From: Aeromicrobium massiliense JC14
GTDB lineage: Bacteria > Actinomycetota > Actinomycetes > Propionibacteriales > Nocardioidaceae
Reading direction: 5' to 3'
Assembly: GCF_000312105.1 (NCBI RefSeq)
Contig: NZ_HE978637.1
Coordinates: forward strand, 1 to 64,000
Length of the DNA: 64,000 bases
Shown here: piece by piece, positions 56,053 to 64,000 of the stretch
Layout of the letters: each line of letters opens with the position of its first letter
Position numbering within the stretch: position 1 is the first letter of the stretch
The notes under the pieces: model-generated
The model's database searches: none
What the model was told of the DNA's origin: nothing
What the model saw: only the letters and a program-made list of their open reading frames with translations
Program-made: the position numbers and the translations under genes

Positions 56053-56795
56053 CGGCCGAGCAGCCGGCGCACGCCGAGCGTCGTCACCAGGCGCAGCGAC
56101 GTCAGCAGGGTCGAGCGCGGGATCTTGGACGTGCCCTCGGTGCGGTCCAGGAACACGATCGGCAGCTGGACGACCTTGTCGGTCAGTCGAAGCGCCCGGG
56201 TCTTCATCTCGATCTGGAACGCGTACCCGGCCGATCCCACGCTCGTCAGGTCCATGCGGCGCAGCAGGTCGGCGGCGTACAGGTTGAAGCCCCCGGTGTA
56301 GTCCGACAGTGCCCGGCCCAGCAGCAGGCGGGCGTACCAGTTGCCGCCGCGGCTGAGCGCCTTGCGGTGCCAGCCCCAGTCGGGCGTCGCGCCGCCGGGC
56401 ACGTAGCGCGAGGCGACCACGAGCTCGGCCCCGGCGCGGGCGTGCTCGAGGAACTCGTGGACGTACTGCGGGTCGTGCGAGAGGTCGGCGTCCATCTGCA
56501 GCACGGCGTCGACGTCGTCGCGGCGCAGCACGTGCTGCATGCCCTCGACGTAGGCGCGGCCGAGCCCGTTCTTCTCCGCGCGCTCCAGCACCTCGACGGT
56601 GAGGCGCCCGCTGGCCAGCTCGCCGGCCATGGACCGCACCAGCGCGGCCGTGCCGTCGGGGGAGGAGTCGTCGACCACGAGGACCCGCACGGCGTCCTCG
56701 GGGTGCTCCCGCGCGACCTGGGCGAGCCGGCCCATGAGCGGGACGATGTTGGCGCGCTCCTGGTAGGTGGGCACGACGACGGCGAGACGGACCAT
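56049..56795 (-). CDS. polyprenol-phosphate mannosyltransferase-like GT2 (DPM1-type)
   Basis: 248 aa from ATG 56795 (AGGAG upstream). Complete DPM1-type motifs: VVVPTYQERANI, VVDDSSPDGT, VLQMDADLSHDPQYV, SRYVPGG, and FQIEMKTRALRL. Makes polyprenyl-phosphate mannose or a similar lipid-linked sugar for lipoglycan and protein glycosylation. No C-terminal membrane helices, as in the Ppm1 catalytic domain. Confidence 0.88.
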   Translation of the reverse strand: MVRLAVVVPTYQERANIVPLMGRLAQVAREHPEDAVRVLVVDDSSPDGTAALVRSMAGELASGRLTVEVLERAEKNGLGRAYVEGMQHVLRRDDVDAVLQMDADLSHDPQYVHEFLEHARAGAELVVASRYVPGGATPDWGWHRKALSRGGNWYARLLLGRALSDYTGGFNLYAADLLRRMDLTSVGSAGYAFQIEMKTRALRLTDKVVQLPIVFLDRTEGTSKIPRSTLLTSLRLVTTLGVRRLLGR

Positions 56796-56910
56796 GCGGC
56801 GTGCTGCTCCTGGAGGCTCGGGTGCGGGGCCCGCCCATGCTTCCACACGGGCCCGGTGCGCGTGACGGTGTCCGGGTGAACGGTGGACGTCCGCGTGAGA
56901 ACGTGGAGGA

Positions 56911-59229
56911 GTGACTGCCGAGCACGAGGTCTACCGCATCCCCACGAGCCCCGTCGCCGCCCCCGAGGCGGTCGTCCAGGGGGAGACGTTCCGCATCACA
57001 GTCCTGGCCGACGGGCTGGTGCGGCTCGAGCACGCCGCGGACGGCCGGTTCGAGGACCGGGCGAGCGCGTTCGCGCTGCACCGCCGCCAGCCGGTGCCCG
57101 AGTTCGACGTCCGCGACGGCGACGTGCTGGAGATCGTGACGGCCCGGCTCCACCTCACCTACGACAAGCGGCCGTTCAGCACGAGCGGCCTGAGCGTGCA
57201 GGTGCGCGGCGGCGTCAGCAACTACCACTCGGTCTGGCGGTATGGCGAGGACGTCCCGGACCTGGGCGGCACCGCCCGGACGCTCGACAAGGCCGACGGC
57301 GAGATCGACCTCGAGCCCGGTGTCGTGTCCCGCTGGGGCTATGCGGTCATCGACGACTCCGCGACCCCCGTGCTCACCGACGACGGCTGGGTCGAGCCGC
57401 GCGACGGCACCCGCCAGGACGTCTACGTGTTCGCCTACGGCCTGGACCACCGCGAGGCCGTCAAGGCGTTGTACGCGGTGTCCGGAGGCCAGCCACTGCT
57501 GCCGCGGTACGCCCTGGGCAACTGGTGGAGCCGCTACTACGCCTACTCCGCCGACGAGTACCGCGCGCTCATGGAGCGCTTCGAGGCCGAGCGGGTCCCG
57601 CTGTCGGTCGCGGTGCTCGACATGGACTGGCACCACGTCGACGTCGACCCCGTCCACGGCAGCGGCTGGACCGGCTACAGCTGGAACCGCGACCTGTTCC
57701 CGGACCCGCAGGGCTTCCTGGACGACCTGCACGCGCGCGGCCTGCACGTCACGCTGAACGTGCACCCGGCCGACGGCGTCCGCCAGTACGAGGACGCGTA
57801 CGTCGCCGTCGCCCAGGCGCTCGGCCACGACCCCGCGGCTGGGGCACCGGTCGCGTTCGACGTCACCGACCGTGAGTTCGTCCGGGCCTACTTCGACCTG
57901 CTGCACCGTCCGCTCGAGGACCAGGGCGTCGACTTCTGGTGGATCGACTGGCAGTCCGGGCCGTACTCGCGCGTCGCCGGCCTGGACCCGCTGTGGATGC
58001 TCAACCACCTCCACTTCCTCGACAACGCCCGCGGCGGACAACGTCCGCTGACGTTCTCGCGCTACGCCGGCCCGGGCAGCCACCGCTACCCGGTCGGGTT
58101 CTCCGGCGACTCGGTGATCAGCTGGGACTCGCTGGCCTTCCAGCCGTACTTCACCTCCACCGCGTCCAACATCGGCTTCGGCTGGTGGAGCCACGACGTG
58201 GGCGGGCACTACGGCGGCCGCCGCGACGACGAGCTGGCGACCCGCTGGGTGCAGCTGGGCGTGCTCAGCCCGATCACCCGGCTGCACTCCAGCAACAACC
58301 CGTTCAACAGCAAGGAGCCGTGGCGGTTCAACCTCGAGGCGCGCCAGGTCATGTCGACCTGGCTGCGCCACCGGCACCGGCTGCTGCCGTACCTGCACAC
58401 GATGAACCACCGCGCGGCGCGCGAGGGCGAGCCGCTGGTGCAGCCGCTGTACTGGGAGCACCCGGACGTCGACGACGCCTACGACCTGCGCAACACGTAC
58501 CTGTTCGGCAGCGAGCTGCTCGTCGCGCCGATCACCAGCCCGCGCGACACCCGGACGATGCTCGGCTCGGTCACCGCGTGGCTGCCGCCGGGCACCTGGG
58601 TGGACGTCATCACCGGCCAGGTCTACGACGGCGACCGTCGCCTGGAGCTGCACCGCGACCTGTGGAGCATCCCGGTCCTGGCGCGCAGTGGGGCGATCGT
58701 GCCGCTGGACGCCGACCCGTCGTCCGCGGGCGCGACCGACAACCCCGCGACCCTGGAGGTCTGCGTGGTCGCCGGCGCCGACGGACGCTTCGTGCTCGTC
58801 GAGGACGACGGCCGCGGCGACGGCATGGACGAGTCCGGGGTCGCCCGCACCGAGCTGGTCTGGGACCAGGCCTCCGGCACGCTGACGATCGGCGCGGCCA
58901 CGGGCGCGACGCACTGCATGCCGGCCGAGCGCACGTGGCGCCTGCGGCTGCTCGGCACCGACCAGGTGGTCGGCGTCGGCCCGCACACGACCACCGAGCC
59001 GCTGACCGTCTCCGTCGGCGACGACCCGCGGCCGCGCGACGCGCGCATCGGCGAGCGGCTGTTCGAGCTGCTCGACCGCGCGCAGATCCCGTTCGACGTC
59101 AAGCAGCGGGTCCACGCCGTCGCGATGCGCGACATGGACGCGGGCGTCCGCATGGCCCACCTGGGCACGCTGGGCCTGCCGCCGGCGCTGCTCTCGGCGG
59201 TCGGCGAGATGCTGCTCGCCAGTCCCTGA
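56911..59229 (+). CDS. GH31 family alpha-glucosidase
   Basis: 772 aa from GTG 56911 (GTGGAGGA upstream). N-terminal beta domain to about 200, TIM barrel with LSVAVLDMDWHHVD, nucleophile D346 in DFWWIDWQSG and acid/base D400 in GFSGDSV, then IGFGWWSHDVGGHYGG and LHSSNNPF. The last about 60 residues (RIGERLFELLDRAQIPFDVKQ) are an additional helical tail. No signal peptide, so intracellular hydrolysis of alpha-glucans or xylosides. Confidence 0.93.
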   Translation: MTAEHEVYRIPTSPVAAPEAVVQGETFRITVLADGLVRLEHAADGRFEDRASAFALHRRQPVPEFDVRDGDVLEIVTARLHLTYDKRPFSTSGLSVQVRGGVSNYHSVWRYGEDVPDLGGTARTLDKADGEIDLEPGVVSRWGYAVIDDSATPVLTDDGWVEPRDGTRQDVYVFAYGLDHREAVKALYAVSGGQPLLPRYALGNWWSRYYAYSADEYRALMERFEAERVPLSVAVLDMDWHHVDVDPVHGSGWTGYSWNRDLFPDPQGFLDDLHARGLHVTLNVHPADGVRQYEDAYVAVAQALGHDPAAGAPVAFDVTDREFVRAYFDLLHRPLEDQGVDFWWIDWQSGPYSRVAGLDPLWMLNHLHFLDNARGGQRPLTFSRYAGPGSHRYPVGFSGDSVISWDSLAFQPYFTSTASNIGFGWWSHDVGGHYGGRRDDELATRWVQLGVLSPITRLHSSNNPFNSKEPWRFNLEARQVMSTWLRHRHRLLPYLHTMNHRAAREGEPLVQPLYWEHPDVDDAYDLRNTYLFGSELLVAPITSPRDTRTMLGSVTAWLPPGTWVDVITGQVYDGDRRLELHRDLWSIPVLARSGAIVPLDADPSSAGATDNPATLEVCVVAGADGRFVLVEDDGRGDGMDESGVARTELVWDQASGTLTIGAATGATHCMPAERTWRLRLLGTDQVVGVGPHTTTEPLTVSVGDDPRPRDARIGERLFELLDRAQIPFDVKQRVHAVAMRDMDAGVRMAHLGTLGLPPALLSAVGEMLLASP

Positions 59230-59245
59230 CCTAGGGTCGCTTGGC

Positions 59246-60166
59246 ATGCGTGTGCCCCGTCGACCCGTACGTGCCGCCCTGCCCGTCCTGCTGACCGCCG
59301 CGCTGCTGAGCGCCTGCGGTCCCTCGGACGCCTCGGACGGGCCCTGCGAGGACGTCGAGCCGGGCACCACGCGCGAGAGCGTCACGGTCGGCGGCGTCGA
59401 GCGCGAGTACCTGCTGCACGTCCCCGAGGGAGCGGCCGAGGACCAGCCGCGTCCGGTGGTCTACCTGCTGCACGGCTACGACAGCGACGCCCAGGACATG
59501 GTCGACACCACCCAGGTCCTGGCCACCGCGGACGAGGAGGGTTTCGTGGTCGTCGCGCCCGAGGGCGGCGGCGACCCGCAGCGCTGGGAGACGCCGGCGA
59601 CGGGCTCGGACGACGACGTCACGTTCGTCGAGGAGCTGGTCGAGCACGTGGCCGACGACGTGGCCTGCGTCGACGAGGAGCGCACCTACGTGGCCGGGTT
59701 CTCCAACGGCTCGGCGCTCGCCCAGGCGCTCTCGTGCCAGGACGACAGCCCGTTCGCCGCCTATGCCGGCGTCTCGGCCCCGTTCGACCTGGGCCGCTGC
59801 CCGCGCGCCGAGCCCGCGCCGCTGCTCTACGTGCACGGGAGGCGCGACCCGGTCATCACCTACGACGGCAACATCCGGTCGGTCATCGGGCCGACCGCCC
59901 CGGTCGACCTCATGCTCGACCGCTGGCGTGCGCGCAACCAGTGCGACCGCCAGCCGCGGGTCGAGCGGCGCGGCGCGATCGAGCACCGCACCTGGACCGG
60001 GTGCGACGCGCGGCTCGAGGCCTACGTCGTTGCCGACGGCGGTCACCAGTGGCCCGGGGGCGACCGCGCGGCCGCGGGCGGTCCGTCGGGGAAGATGACC
60101 GACGAGCTCGACGCGACACGGACGGTGTGGGAGTTCCTCTCCGCGCACCGGCTCGCGAGAGGATGA
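59246..60166 (+). CDS. lipoprotein esterase (LpqC / PHB-depolymerase family)
   Basis: 306 aa. Lipobox LSAC (Cys24). Alpha/beta hydrolase: [10 protein letters not shown] oxyanion region, nucleophile S153 in GFSNGS, acid in VHGRRDPV, His in DGGHQWPG. Cell-surface hydrolysis of an ester polymer or feruloyl-type ester. Begins 16 bp after the GH31 stop, likely one transcript; the phosphatase gene follows after 4 bp. Confidence 0.87.
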   Translation: MRVPRRPVRAALPVLLTAALLSACGPSDASDGPCEDVEPGTTRESVTVGGVEREYLLHVPEGAAEDQPRPVVYLLHGYDSDAQDMVDTTQVLATADEEGFVVVAPEGGGDPQRWETPATGSDDDVTFVEELVEHVADDVACVDEERTYVAGFSNGSALAQALSCQDDSPFAAYAGVSAPFDLGRCPRAEPAPLLYVHGRRDPVITYDGNIRSVIGPTAPVDLMLDRWRARNQCDRQPRVERRGAIEHRTWTGCDARLEAYVVADGGHQWPGGDRAAAGGPSGKMTDELDATRTVWEFLSAHRLARG

Positions 60167-60170
60167 CCCC

Positions 60171-60986
60171 ATGACCTCCCCCAGGCCGATCGAGTCGTGG
60201 CTCACCGACATGGACGGCGTGCTCGTCCACGAGGAGCGCGCGATCCCCGGTGCCGCCGACTTCATCGGTCGGCTCACCGCCACCGGCCGCAAGTTCCTCG
60301 TCCTGACCAACAACTCGATCTTCACCCCGCGCGACCTCGCGGCCCGGCTGCGTGCGGCCGGCATCGTGGTGCCGGAGTCGGCGATCTGGACGTCCGCGCT
60401 CGCGACGGCCAAGTTCCTGGCCGAGCAGCGTCCCGACGGCACGGCGTACGTCATCGGCGAGGCCGGGCTCACCACCGCGCTCTACAACGCCGGGTACGTC
60501 ATGACGTCCAAGGACCCCGAGTACGTCGTCCTCGGCGAGACCCGCACCTACTCGTTCGAGGCGATCACCCGGGCGATCCAGCTCATCGCCGGCGGCGCGC
60601 GGTTCATCGCCACCAACCCCGACCCGACCGGCCCGTCGCCGACGGGCCCGCTGCCGGCCACCGGCTCGGTCGCGGCGCTCATCACCAAGGCGACCGGCGT
60701 CGAGCCGTACTTCGTCGGCAAGCCGAACCCGCTCATGATGCGCAGCGCGCTGAACCAGATCGAGGCGCACTCGGAGACCACGGTGATGATCGGCGACCGG
60801 ATGGACACCGACGTCCTGTCCGGGCTCGAGGCCGGCCTGCGCACGATCCTGGTGCTCAGCGGGTCGACGTCCGCCGGCGAGGTGGACCGCTTCCCGTTCC
60901 GGCCGACCCGCGTCTTCAGCTCGATCGCCGACGTCGTCCCGCTGGTGGACGACGCGGAGGCCGAGTCGGTCCTGCAGCCGGATTGA
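60171..60986 (+). CDS. HAD-IIA family phosphatase (NagD-like)
   Basis: 271 aa. HAD motif I TDMDGVL (D13 nucleophile, D15), motif II LVLTNNS, C2A cap with [14 protein letters not shown], Lys in [10 protein letters not shown], motif [15 protein letters not shown]. Dephosphorylates a sugar phosphate or nucleotide. Third gene after GH31 and esterase. Confidence 0.92.
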   Translation: MTSPRPIESWLTDMDGVLVHEERAIPGAADFIGRLTATGRKFLVLTNNSIFTPRDLAARLRAAGIVVPESAIWTSALATAKFLAEQRPDGTAYVIGEAGLTTALYNAGYVMTSKDPEYVVLGETRTYSFEAITRAIQLIAGGARFIATNPDPTGPSPTGPLPATGSVAALITKATGVEPYFVGKPNPLMMRSALNQIEAHSETTVMIGDRMDTDVLSGLEAGLRTILVLSGSTSAGEVDRFPFRPTRVFSSIADVVPLVDDAEAESVLQPD

Positions 60987-61045
60987 CCGGCGTCGCGGGG
61001 ACCGGCGGGAAGTCCGCGGCTTTGGGGGAGCGGCGGGCCCGTTGC

Positions 61046-61083
61046 TAGGATCGCCGCGTCTGTCGGGACGTCGACGTCCCGAC
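61046..61083 (+). promoter_or_regulatory. -10 box and 22-bp perfect palindrome in the leader of the epimerase gene
   Basis: TAGGAT (61046-61051) looks like a -10 box. A perfect palindrome with 11-nt half-sites, GTCGGGACGTC and its complement, follows at 61062-61083, just past the expected transcription start and 15 nt before the GTG. It is either an operator or a leader hairpin. Confidence 0.5.
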
Positions 61084-61098
61084 GGGGACGGAGATCGC

Positions 61099-62001
61099 GT
61101 GAAGGTGTTCCTCACCGGAGCGAACGGGGTCATGGGCCGATCGGCCGCCACCGCGCTCCTGGAGGCCGGCCACGACGTCGTGGGCCTGGTCCGGACGGCC
61201 GAGGCCGCGCGGGTCGTCGCCGACCTGGGCGTCGAGCCGTGGTTCGGCGACCTCTACGACGAGACCGCTCTGGCCGCCGGCATGCTCGGCTGCGACGCGG
61301 TCGTCAACTTCGCCACCAAGGTGCCGGTCGGCGCGACGTCGGTCAGCTACGCCCAGTTCCGCAGCCACGACCGGCTGCGCGTCGCGGGCACCCGCATCGC
61401 CGCCCAGGCCGCCTGCCGCGCGTCGGTCGGCCGCTTCGTCCAGCAGAGCGTCAGCTTCATCTACGCCGACCACGGCGAGGAGATCGTCGACGAGGACAGC
61501 CCCACGGCCGTCTCCCGCTTCTCCGAGCCGGTCGTCGTCTCCGAGACGCACGTGCGCAACGCGACGCTCGCCGGCCTCGACGGCGTGGTGCTGCGCTTCG
61601 GCCTCATCGTCGGCCCTGACCCGCACAGCGCCTGGCTGCTCAAGCGCGCCCGCGCCGGCCGCCCGGTCGGCGTCGGCGCCCGCGAGGCCTGGTGCCACGT
61701 CGTCCACCCCGAGGACGTCGGCACCGCGGCGGCTGCGGCCCTCGGCGCGCCCGCGGGCACGTACAACGTCGGCGCCGAGCCGCTGCGCCGCGGGGAGCTG
61801 GCCGACACCTACGCCCACGCCGTCGGTCGGCGCGAGGGCGTGCTGCACCACCGGCTCGTGCAGCGCAGCGTCGGGCACAAGATCGAGTGGCTGTCGCGCT
61901 CGCAGCGGGTCAGCTCGGAGCGCTTCCAGGCCGCCACCGGCTGGCAGCCGCGCCACCCCAAGGCCGTCCCCGAGTGGTTCGATGACCTCGTCCGCGTCTG
62001 A
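61099..62001 (+). CDS. NAD(P)-dependent epimerase/dehydratase
   Basis: 300 aa from GTG 61099 (GGAG upstream). Extended SDR: VFLTGANGVMGRSAA (G7-x2-G10-x2-G13), DAVVNFATKVP, VQQSVSFIYADHG replacing the usual YxxxK region, LRFGLIVGPDP. The lack of a clear Tyr-x3-Lys suggests an atypical (NmrA-like or non-catalytic) member. Followed by an overlapping 59-aa gene. Confidence 0.85.
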   Translation: MKVFLTGANGVMGRSAATALLEAGHDVVGLVRTAEAARVVADLGVEPWFGDLYDETALAAGMLGCDAVVNFATKVPVGATSVSYAQFRSHDRLRVAGTRIAAQAACRASVGRFVQQSVSFIYADHGEEIVDEDSPTAVSRFSEPVVVSETHVRNATLAGLDGVVLRFGLIVGPDPHSAWLLKRARAGRPVGVGAREAWCHVVHPEDVGTAAAAALGAPAGTYNVGAEPLRRGELADTYAHAVGRREGVLHHRLVQRSVGHKIEWLSRSQRVSSERFQAATGWQPRHPKAVPEWFDDLVRV

Positions 62002-62161
62002 GCGGGAGCGGCGCGAGCGGCTGCGCCGGGCGGCCGCGCTGCTCGGCGACCTCGAGCCGTCCACGACCCGTGACGAGACGCCCGAGGGCTGGGGCGAGCG
62101 GGGGGCGGGCTCGCGCGACGACGAGCTGCGCCGCGACGTCCCGCCCCACCACGGCGGCTAG
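61982..62161 (+). CDS. small hypothetical protein (59 aa)
   Basis: ATG 61982 lies inside the last 20 bp of the epimerase gene, in another frame, and runs to TAG 62161. Reads MTSSASERERRERLRRAAAL then TTRDETPEGWGERG, charged and hydrophilic, of a type often found beside mscL in related actinobacteria. Its stop abuts mscL on the other strand. Too short to assign function. Confidence 0.65.
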   Translation: MTSSASERERRERLRRAAALLGDLEPSTTRDETPEGWGERGAGSRDDELRRDVPPHHGG

Positions 62162-62162
62162 C

Positions 62163-62612
62163 TCAGGCCGGCGGGCCCGCGTGGCTGCCGGACGCCCCGG
62201 TGGCGCCGCCCCCGGGGTTCTGGCCCGCGAGCAGGTCGCGGATCTCGCGCAGCAGCGCGACGTCCTCGGGCGTCACCTCGGCAGGCGCCTCGGCCTTCTT
62301 GCCGCGGTCGCGCAGGTCGTTGATCTTCTTCATGGGCACGACGAGCACGAAGTAGATGACCGCCGCGGTGATCGCGAAGGTGATGAGGGCGCCGATCAGG
62401 TCACCGAACCGCAGCGTCGTGTCCGGGTTGTCCTCGAAGATCGTGTACGACCAGCCCGGGCCGCTCTTGCCGCCGACCGTGGCCAGGATCGGGTTGACGA
62501 TGTACTCGGTGAACGCAGCCACCAGCGCCGTGAACGCGGTGCCGATCGCCACCGCGACGGCCAGGTCGACCAGGTTGCCGCGGAACAGGAAGTCCTTGAA
62601 GCCCTTCAGCAT
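62163..62612 (-). CDS. mscL: large-conductance mechanosensitive channel MscL
   Basis: 149 aa from ATG 62612 (GAGGGGG upstream). N-terminal KGFKDFLFRGNLVDLAVAVAIG, TM1 about 14-45 with the pore constriction AVAVAIGTAFTALV, TM2 about 75-100 (ITFAITAAVIYFVLVVPM), C-terminal bundle PEDVALLREIRDLLAG. Emergency osmotic release valve. Confidence 0.96.
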   Translation of the reverse strand: MLKGFKDFLFRGNLVDLAVAVAIGTAFTALVAAFTEYIVNPILATVGGKSGPGWSYTIFEDNPDTTLRFGDLIGALITFAITAAVIYFVLVVPMKKINDLRDRGKKAEAPAEVTPEDVALLREIRDLLAGQNPGGGATGASGSHAGPPA

Positions 62613-62658
62613 GGTGCCCCCTCGTGAGTCGGACGGTCGGCTCACGCTAGCGCGGGCC

Positions 62659-63240
62659 TCAGCCGACGGCGAGCAGCGACAGGGGTCCGCGCAGCGACGC
62701 CGAGCTGATCGACAGCGCGGTGGCCTCGTCGACGCCGAGGCCGACGACGACCGCGCCGTCGCGCGGCGGCGGGAGCGAGACGATGCGTGCCTCGCGTGTC
62801 ACCACCCGGGAGCCGGCCTCGCCGTGCGGGTCGCTGGCCACCACGACGGCCTCGTCGCCCACGCCCAGCGCCGCGAGCGACTCGGGGTCGGCCACGCGCA
62901 CGGTGGCCAGCACGGTGCCGTCGCCGAGCGCCTCGAGCAGGTCGGGGCCGGCGAGCCGGACGTCGGTGAACGGCTCGCCCGCCCGCATCGGGGCGGCGAC
63001 GGTGCGCCCCACCAGGTCGCCGGCGTCGACCGTGCGGCTGGGTGCTCGCGCGACGACGGCCGTGCGCAGGTCGGAGCGGCTGAGCACGTGGCCGCTGGGC
63101 AGGTCGTCCGCGGCCACGACCACGCGGTCGCCGGGCGGGTCGGCGCCGAGCTCGGCGAGTGCCAGCCAGACGGCCAGGGCGACGCAGAGGGCCGAGAGGG
63201 CCCGGCGGTGACGCAGGACGAGACGGGAGACGCGGCGCAT
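62659..63240 (-). CDS. SAF-domain membrane-anchored protein (CpaB/FlgA-like)
   Basis: 193 aa. One N-terminal helix (about 12-32, ALSALCVALAVWLALAELG), then an SAF domain VVVAADDLPSGHVLSRSDLRTAVV and a second beta-rich half. Similar to CpaB/RcpC pilus assembly or flagellar P-ring chaperone FlgA proteins. No pilus genes are nearby. Confidence 0.8.
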   Translation of the reverse strand: MRRVSRLVLRHRRALSALCVALAVWLALAELGADPPGDRVVVAADDLPSGHVLSRSDLRTAVVARAPSRTVDAGDLVGRTVAAPMRAGEPFTDVRLAGPDLLEALGDGTVLATVRVADPESLAALGVGDEAVVVASDPHGEAGSRVVTREARIVSLPPPRDGAVVVGLGVDEATALSISSASLRGPLSLLAVG

Positions 63241-63293
63241 GCCGCGACGCTACGAGCGGCGCGCCGTCCGGCGTCCGCGCGCGTCCACAGGCC

Positions 63294-63599
63294 TCAGGCC
63301 GCGGAGCCGCCGGTCGAGGACGAGGACGTCGACGAGGACGTGGACGAGGAGCCCGAGTCCGAGGAGGTGCTCGTGGACGACGCCGAGGAGGACGAGCTGG
63401 TGTCCGACGACGTGGTCGACGACGAGCGGCTGTCGGTCTTGTAGAAGCCCGAGCCCTTGAACACCACGCCGACGGCGTTGAACACCTTGCGCAGCCGGCC
63501 CTGGCACCGCGGGCACTCGGTGAGGGACGGATCGCTGAAGCTCTGCTGGACCTCGAGGGCCTCGCCGCACTCGGTGCACTGGTACTGGTACGTGGGCAC
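63294..63599 (-). CDS. FmdB-family zinc-ribbon protein with Ser-rich tail
   Basis: 101 aa from GTG 63599 (AGGAGA upstream). Zinc ribbon MPTYQYQCTECG...CPRCQG, then FKGSGFYKTD. The last about 43 residues are almost only Ser, Thr, Asp and Gly, a low-complexity tail common but variable in this actinobacterial family. Putative regulatory protein, function unknown. Confidence 0.88.
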   Translation of the reverse strand: MPTYQYQCTECGEALEVQQSFSDPSLTECPRCQGRLRKVFNAVGVVFKGSGFYKTDSRSSSTTSSDTSSSSSASSTSTSSDSGSSSTSSSTSSSSTGGSAA

Positions 63600-63685
63600 G
63601 GACGTCTCCTGGGGAAAGGGCGGGGGTTGCGGCGCCCAGGATACTCTGGGCGGACACGGCCCCGACCTCCAGGAGACCTGCGCTC

Positions 63686-64000
63686 GTGACCGAGTGGCTA
63701 CTACTCGCCCTCGCCTTCCTGCTCGTCCTCGCCTGCGGAGTGTTCGTCGCCGCCGAGTTCTCGTTCGTGACGGTCGACCGCGCCAGCGTCGAGCGGGCCG
63801 CCGAGTCCGGCGACCGCGGTGCGGCCGGCACCCTCGTCGCTCTGCGGTCGCTCTCGACCCAGCTCAGCGGCGCCCAGCTCGGCATCACCATCACCAACCT
63901 GGCCATCGGCTACCTGGCCGAGCCGGCGATCGGCCAGCTCGTCCGCGGACCGCTCGGCGACGCCGGGCTCGAGGACGGCGCGCTCAGCGCCGCGTCCTAC
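63686..64000 (+). CDS. hemolysin/CNNM (DUF21) family membrane protein, 5' part
   Basis: 105 codons seen from GTG 63686 (CAGGAG upstream); the rest lies past the window. Reads LLLALAFLLVLACGVFVAAEFSFVTVDRASVER and later LSGAQLGITITNLAIGYLAEP (quoted in family blocks), the DUF21 helices of magnesium/cobalt-efflux CorC-HlyC proteins. Confidence 0.85.
   Translation, partial: MTEWLLLALAFLLVLACGVFVAAEFSFVTVDRASVERAAESGDRGAAGTLVALRSLSTQLSGAQLGITITNLAIGYLAEPAIGQLVRGPLGDAGLEDGALSAASY

Noticed and set aside
55570..59385. 1271-codon minus-strand frame across the GH31 region
   Set aside because: Antisense shadow of GH31 joined by chance to the tail region of the GT2 gene; composition is not protein-like.

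Overview
The window is very GC-rich (roughly 70% or more by eye), densely packed, and rich in GTG starts, ATGA/GTGA start-stop overlaps and leaderless-type promoters (a TAnnnT box about 6 nt before the start codon). Together with the actinobacterial 5S rRNA, an IdeR-type DtxR regulator with every metal ligand in canonical numbering, citrate synthase 2, a BTAD/AfsR-like regulator and TTT transporters, this points to an actinomycete, most likely order Propionibacteriales, family Nocardioidaceae (inference from gene content; no taxonomic search was possible). I see no insertion sequence, integrase, prophage or CRISPR array.

Layout. 1-350: end of an rRNA operon (23S-5S spacer, 5S) and two strong hairpins. 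364-6551: serC (minus), then mutA-mutB-meaB, the methylmalonyl-CoA mutase operon. 6624-15250: a surface-glycan block with two giant paralogous multidomain glycosyltransferases, an RgpF-like protein and a zinc-ribbon methyltransferase with a coiled-coil tail. 15310-17095: divergent citrate synthase 2 and pdxH. 17215-25400: secreted trypsin-like protease, TspO, DedA, a hypothetical protein, photolyase, IdeR, DUF1295, a CFA-type methyltransferase and small membrane proteins; several of these resemble photo-oxidative stress genes of other bacteria. 25443-27601: topoisomerase IB and an LLM oxidoreductase. 27671-36905: a PucR regulator divergent from an amine/polyamine catabolic cluster (mmsA, class III aminotransferase, DAO-type oxidase, cupin, aminoaldehyde dehydrogenase, putrescine-oxidase-like flavoenzyme).

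36973-49664 holds the most interesting block. Two chemoreceptor genes with almost identical signalling halves (a direct repeat about 9.2 kb apart) flank a cluster consisting of an RraA/HMG-aldolase-like protein, a divergent FCD-type GntR regulator, an aconitase-family hydratase with a changed substrate-site residue, a complete TctCBA tricarboxylate transporter and a Usp protein. A palindrome, AGCCTATAGGCT, lies before the aldolase, the GntR/hydratase divergent region and tctC, and a degenerate copy overlaps a sigma-28-like promoter in front of the second chemoreceptor. I read this as a GntR-controlled unit for sensing, importing and breaking down a tricarboxylate or related acid.

49086-64000: a LuxR regulator; a small acidic 52-aa ORF behind an AfsR-like BTAD-ATPase regulator; an Asp/Glu-racemase family protein divergent from a LysR regulator; tRNA-Arg(CCT); an anti-sigma-type ATPase; a dolichol-phosphate-mannose-synthase-like glycosyltransferase; a GH31 glucosidase; a lipoprotein esterase; a HAD phosphatase; an NAD-dependent epimerase; a 59-aa protein; mscL; an SAF protein; an FmdB zinc ribbon; and the start of a CNNM/hemolysin-family membrane protein cut by the window end.
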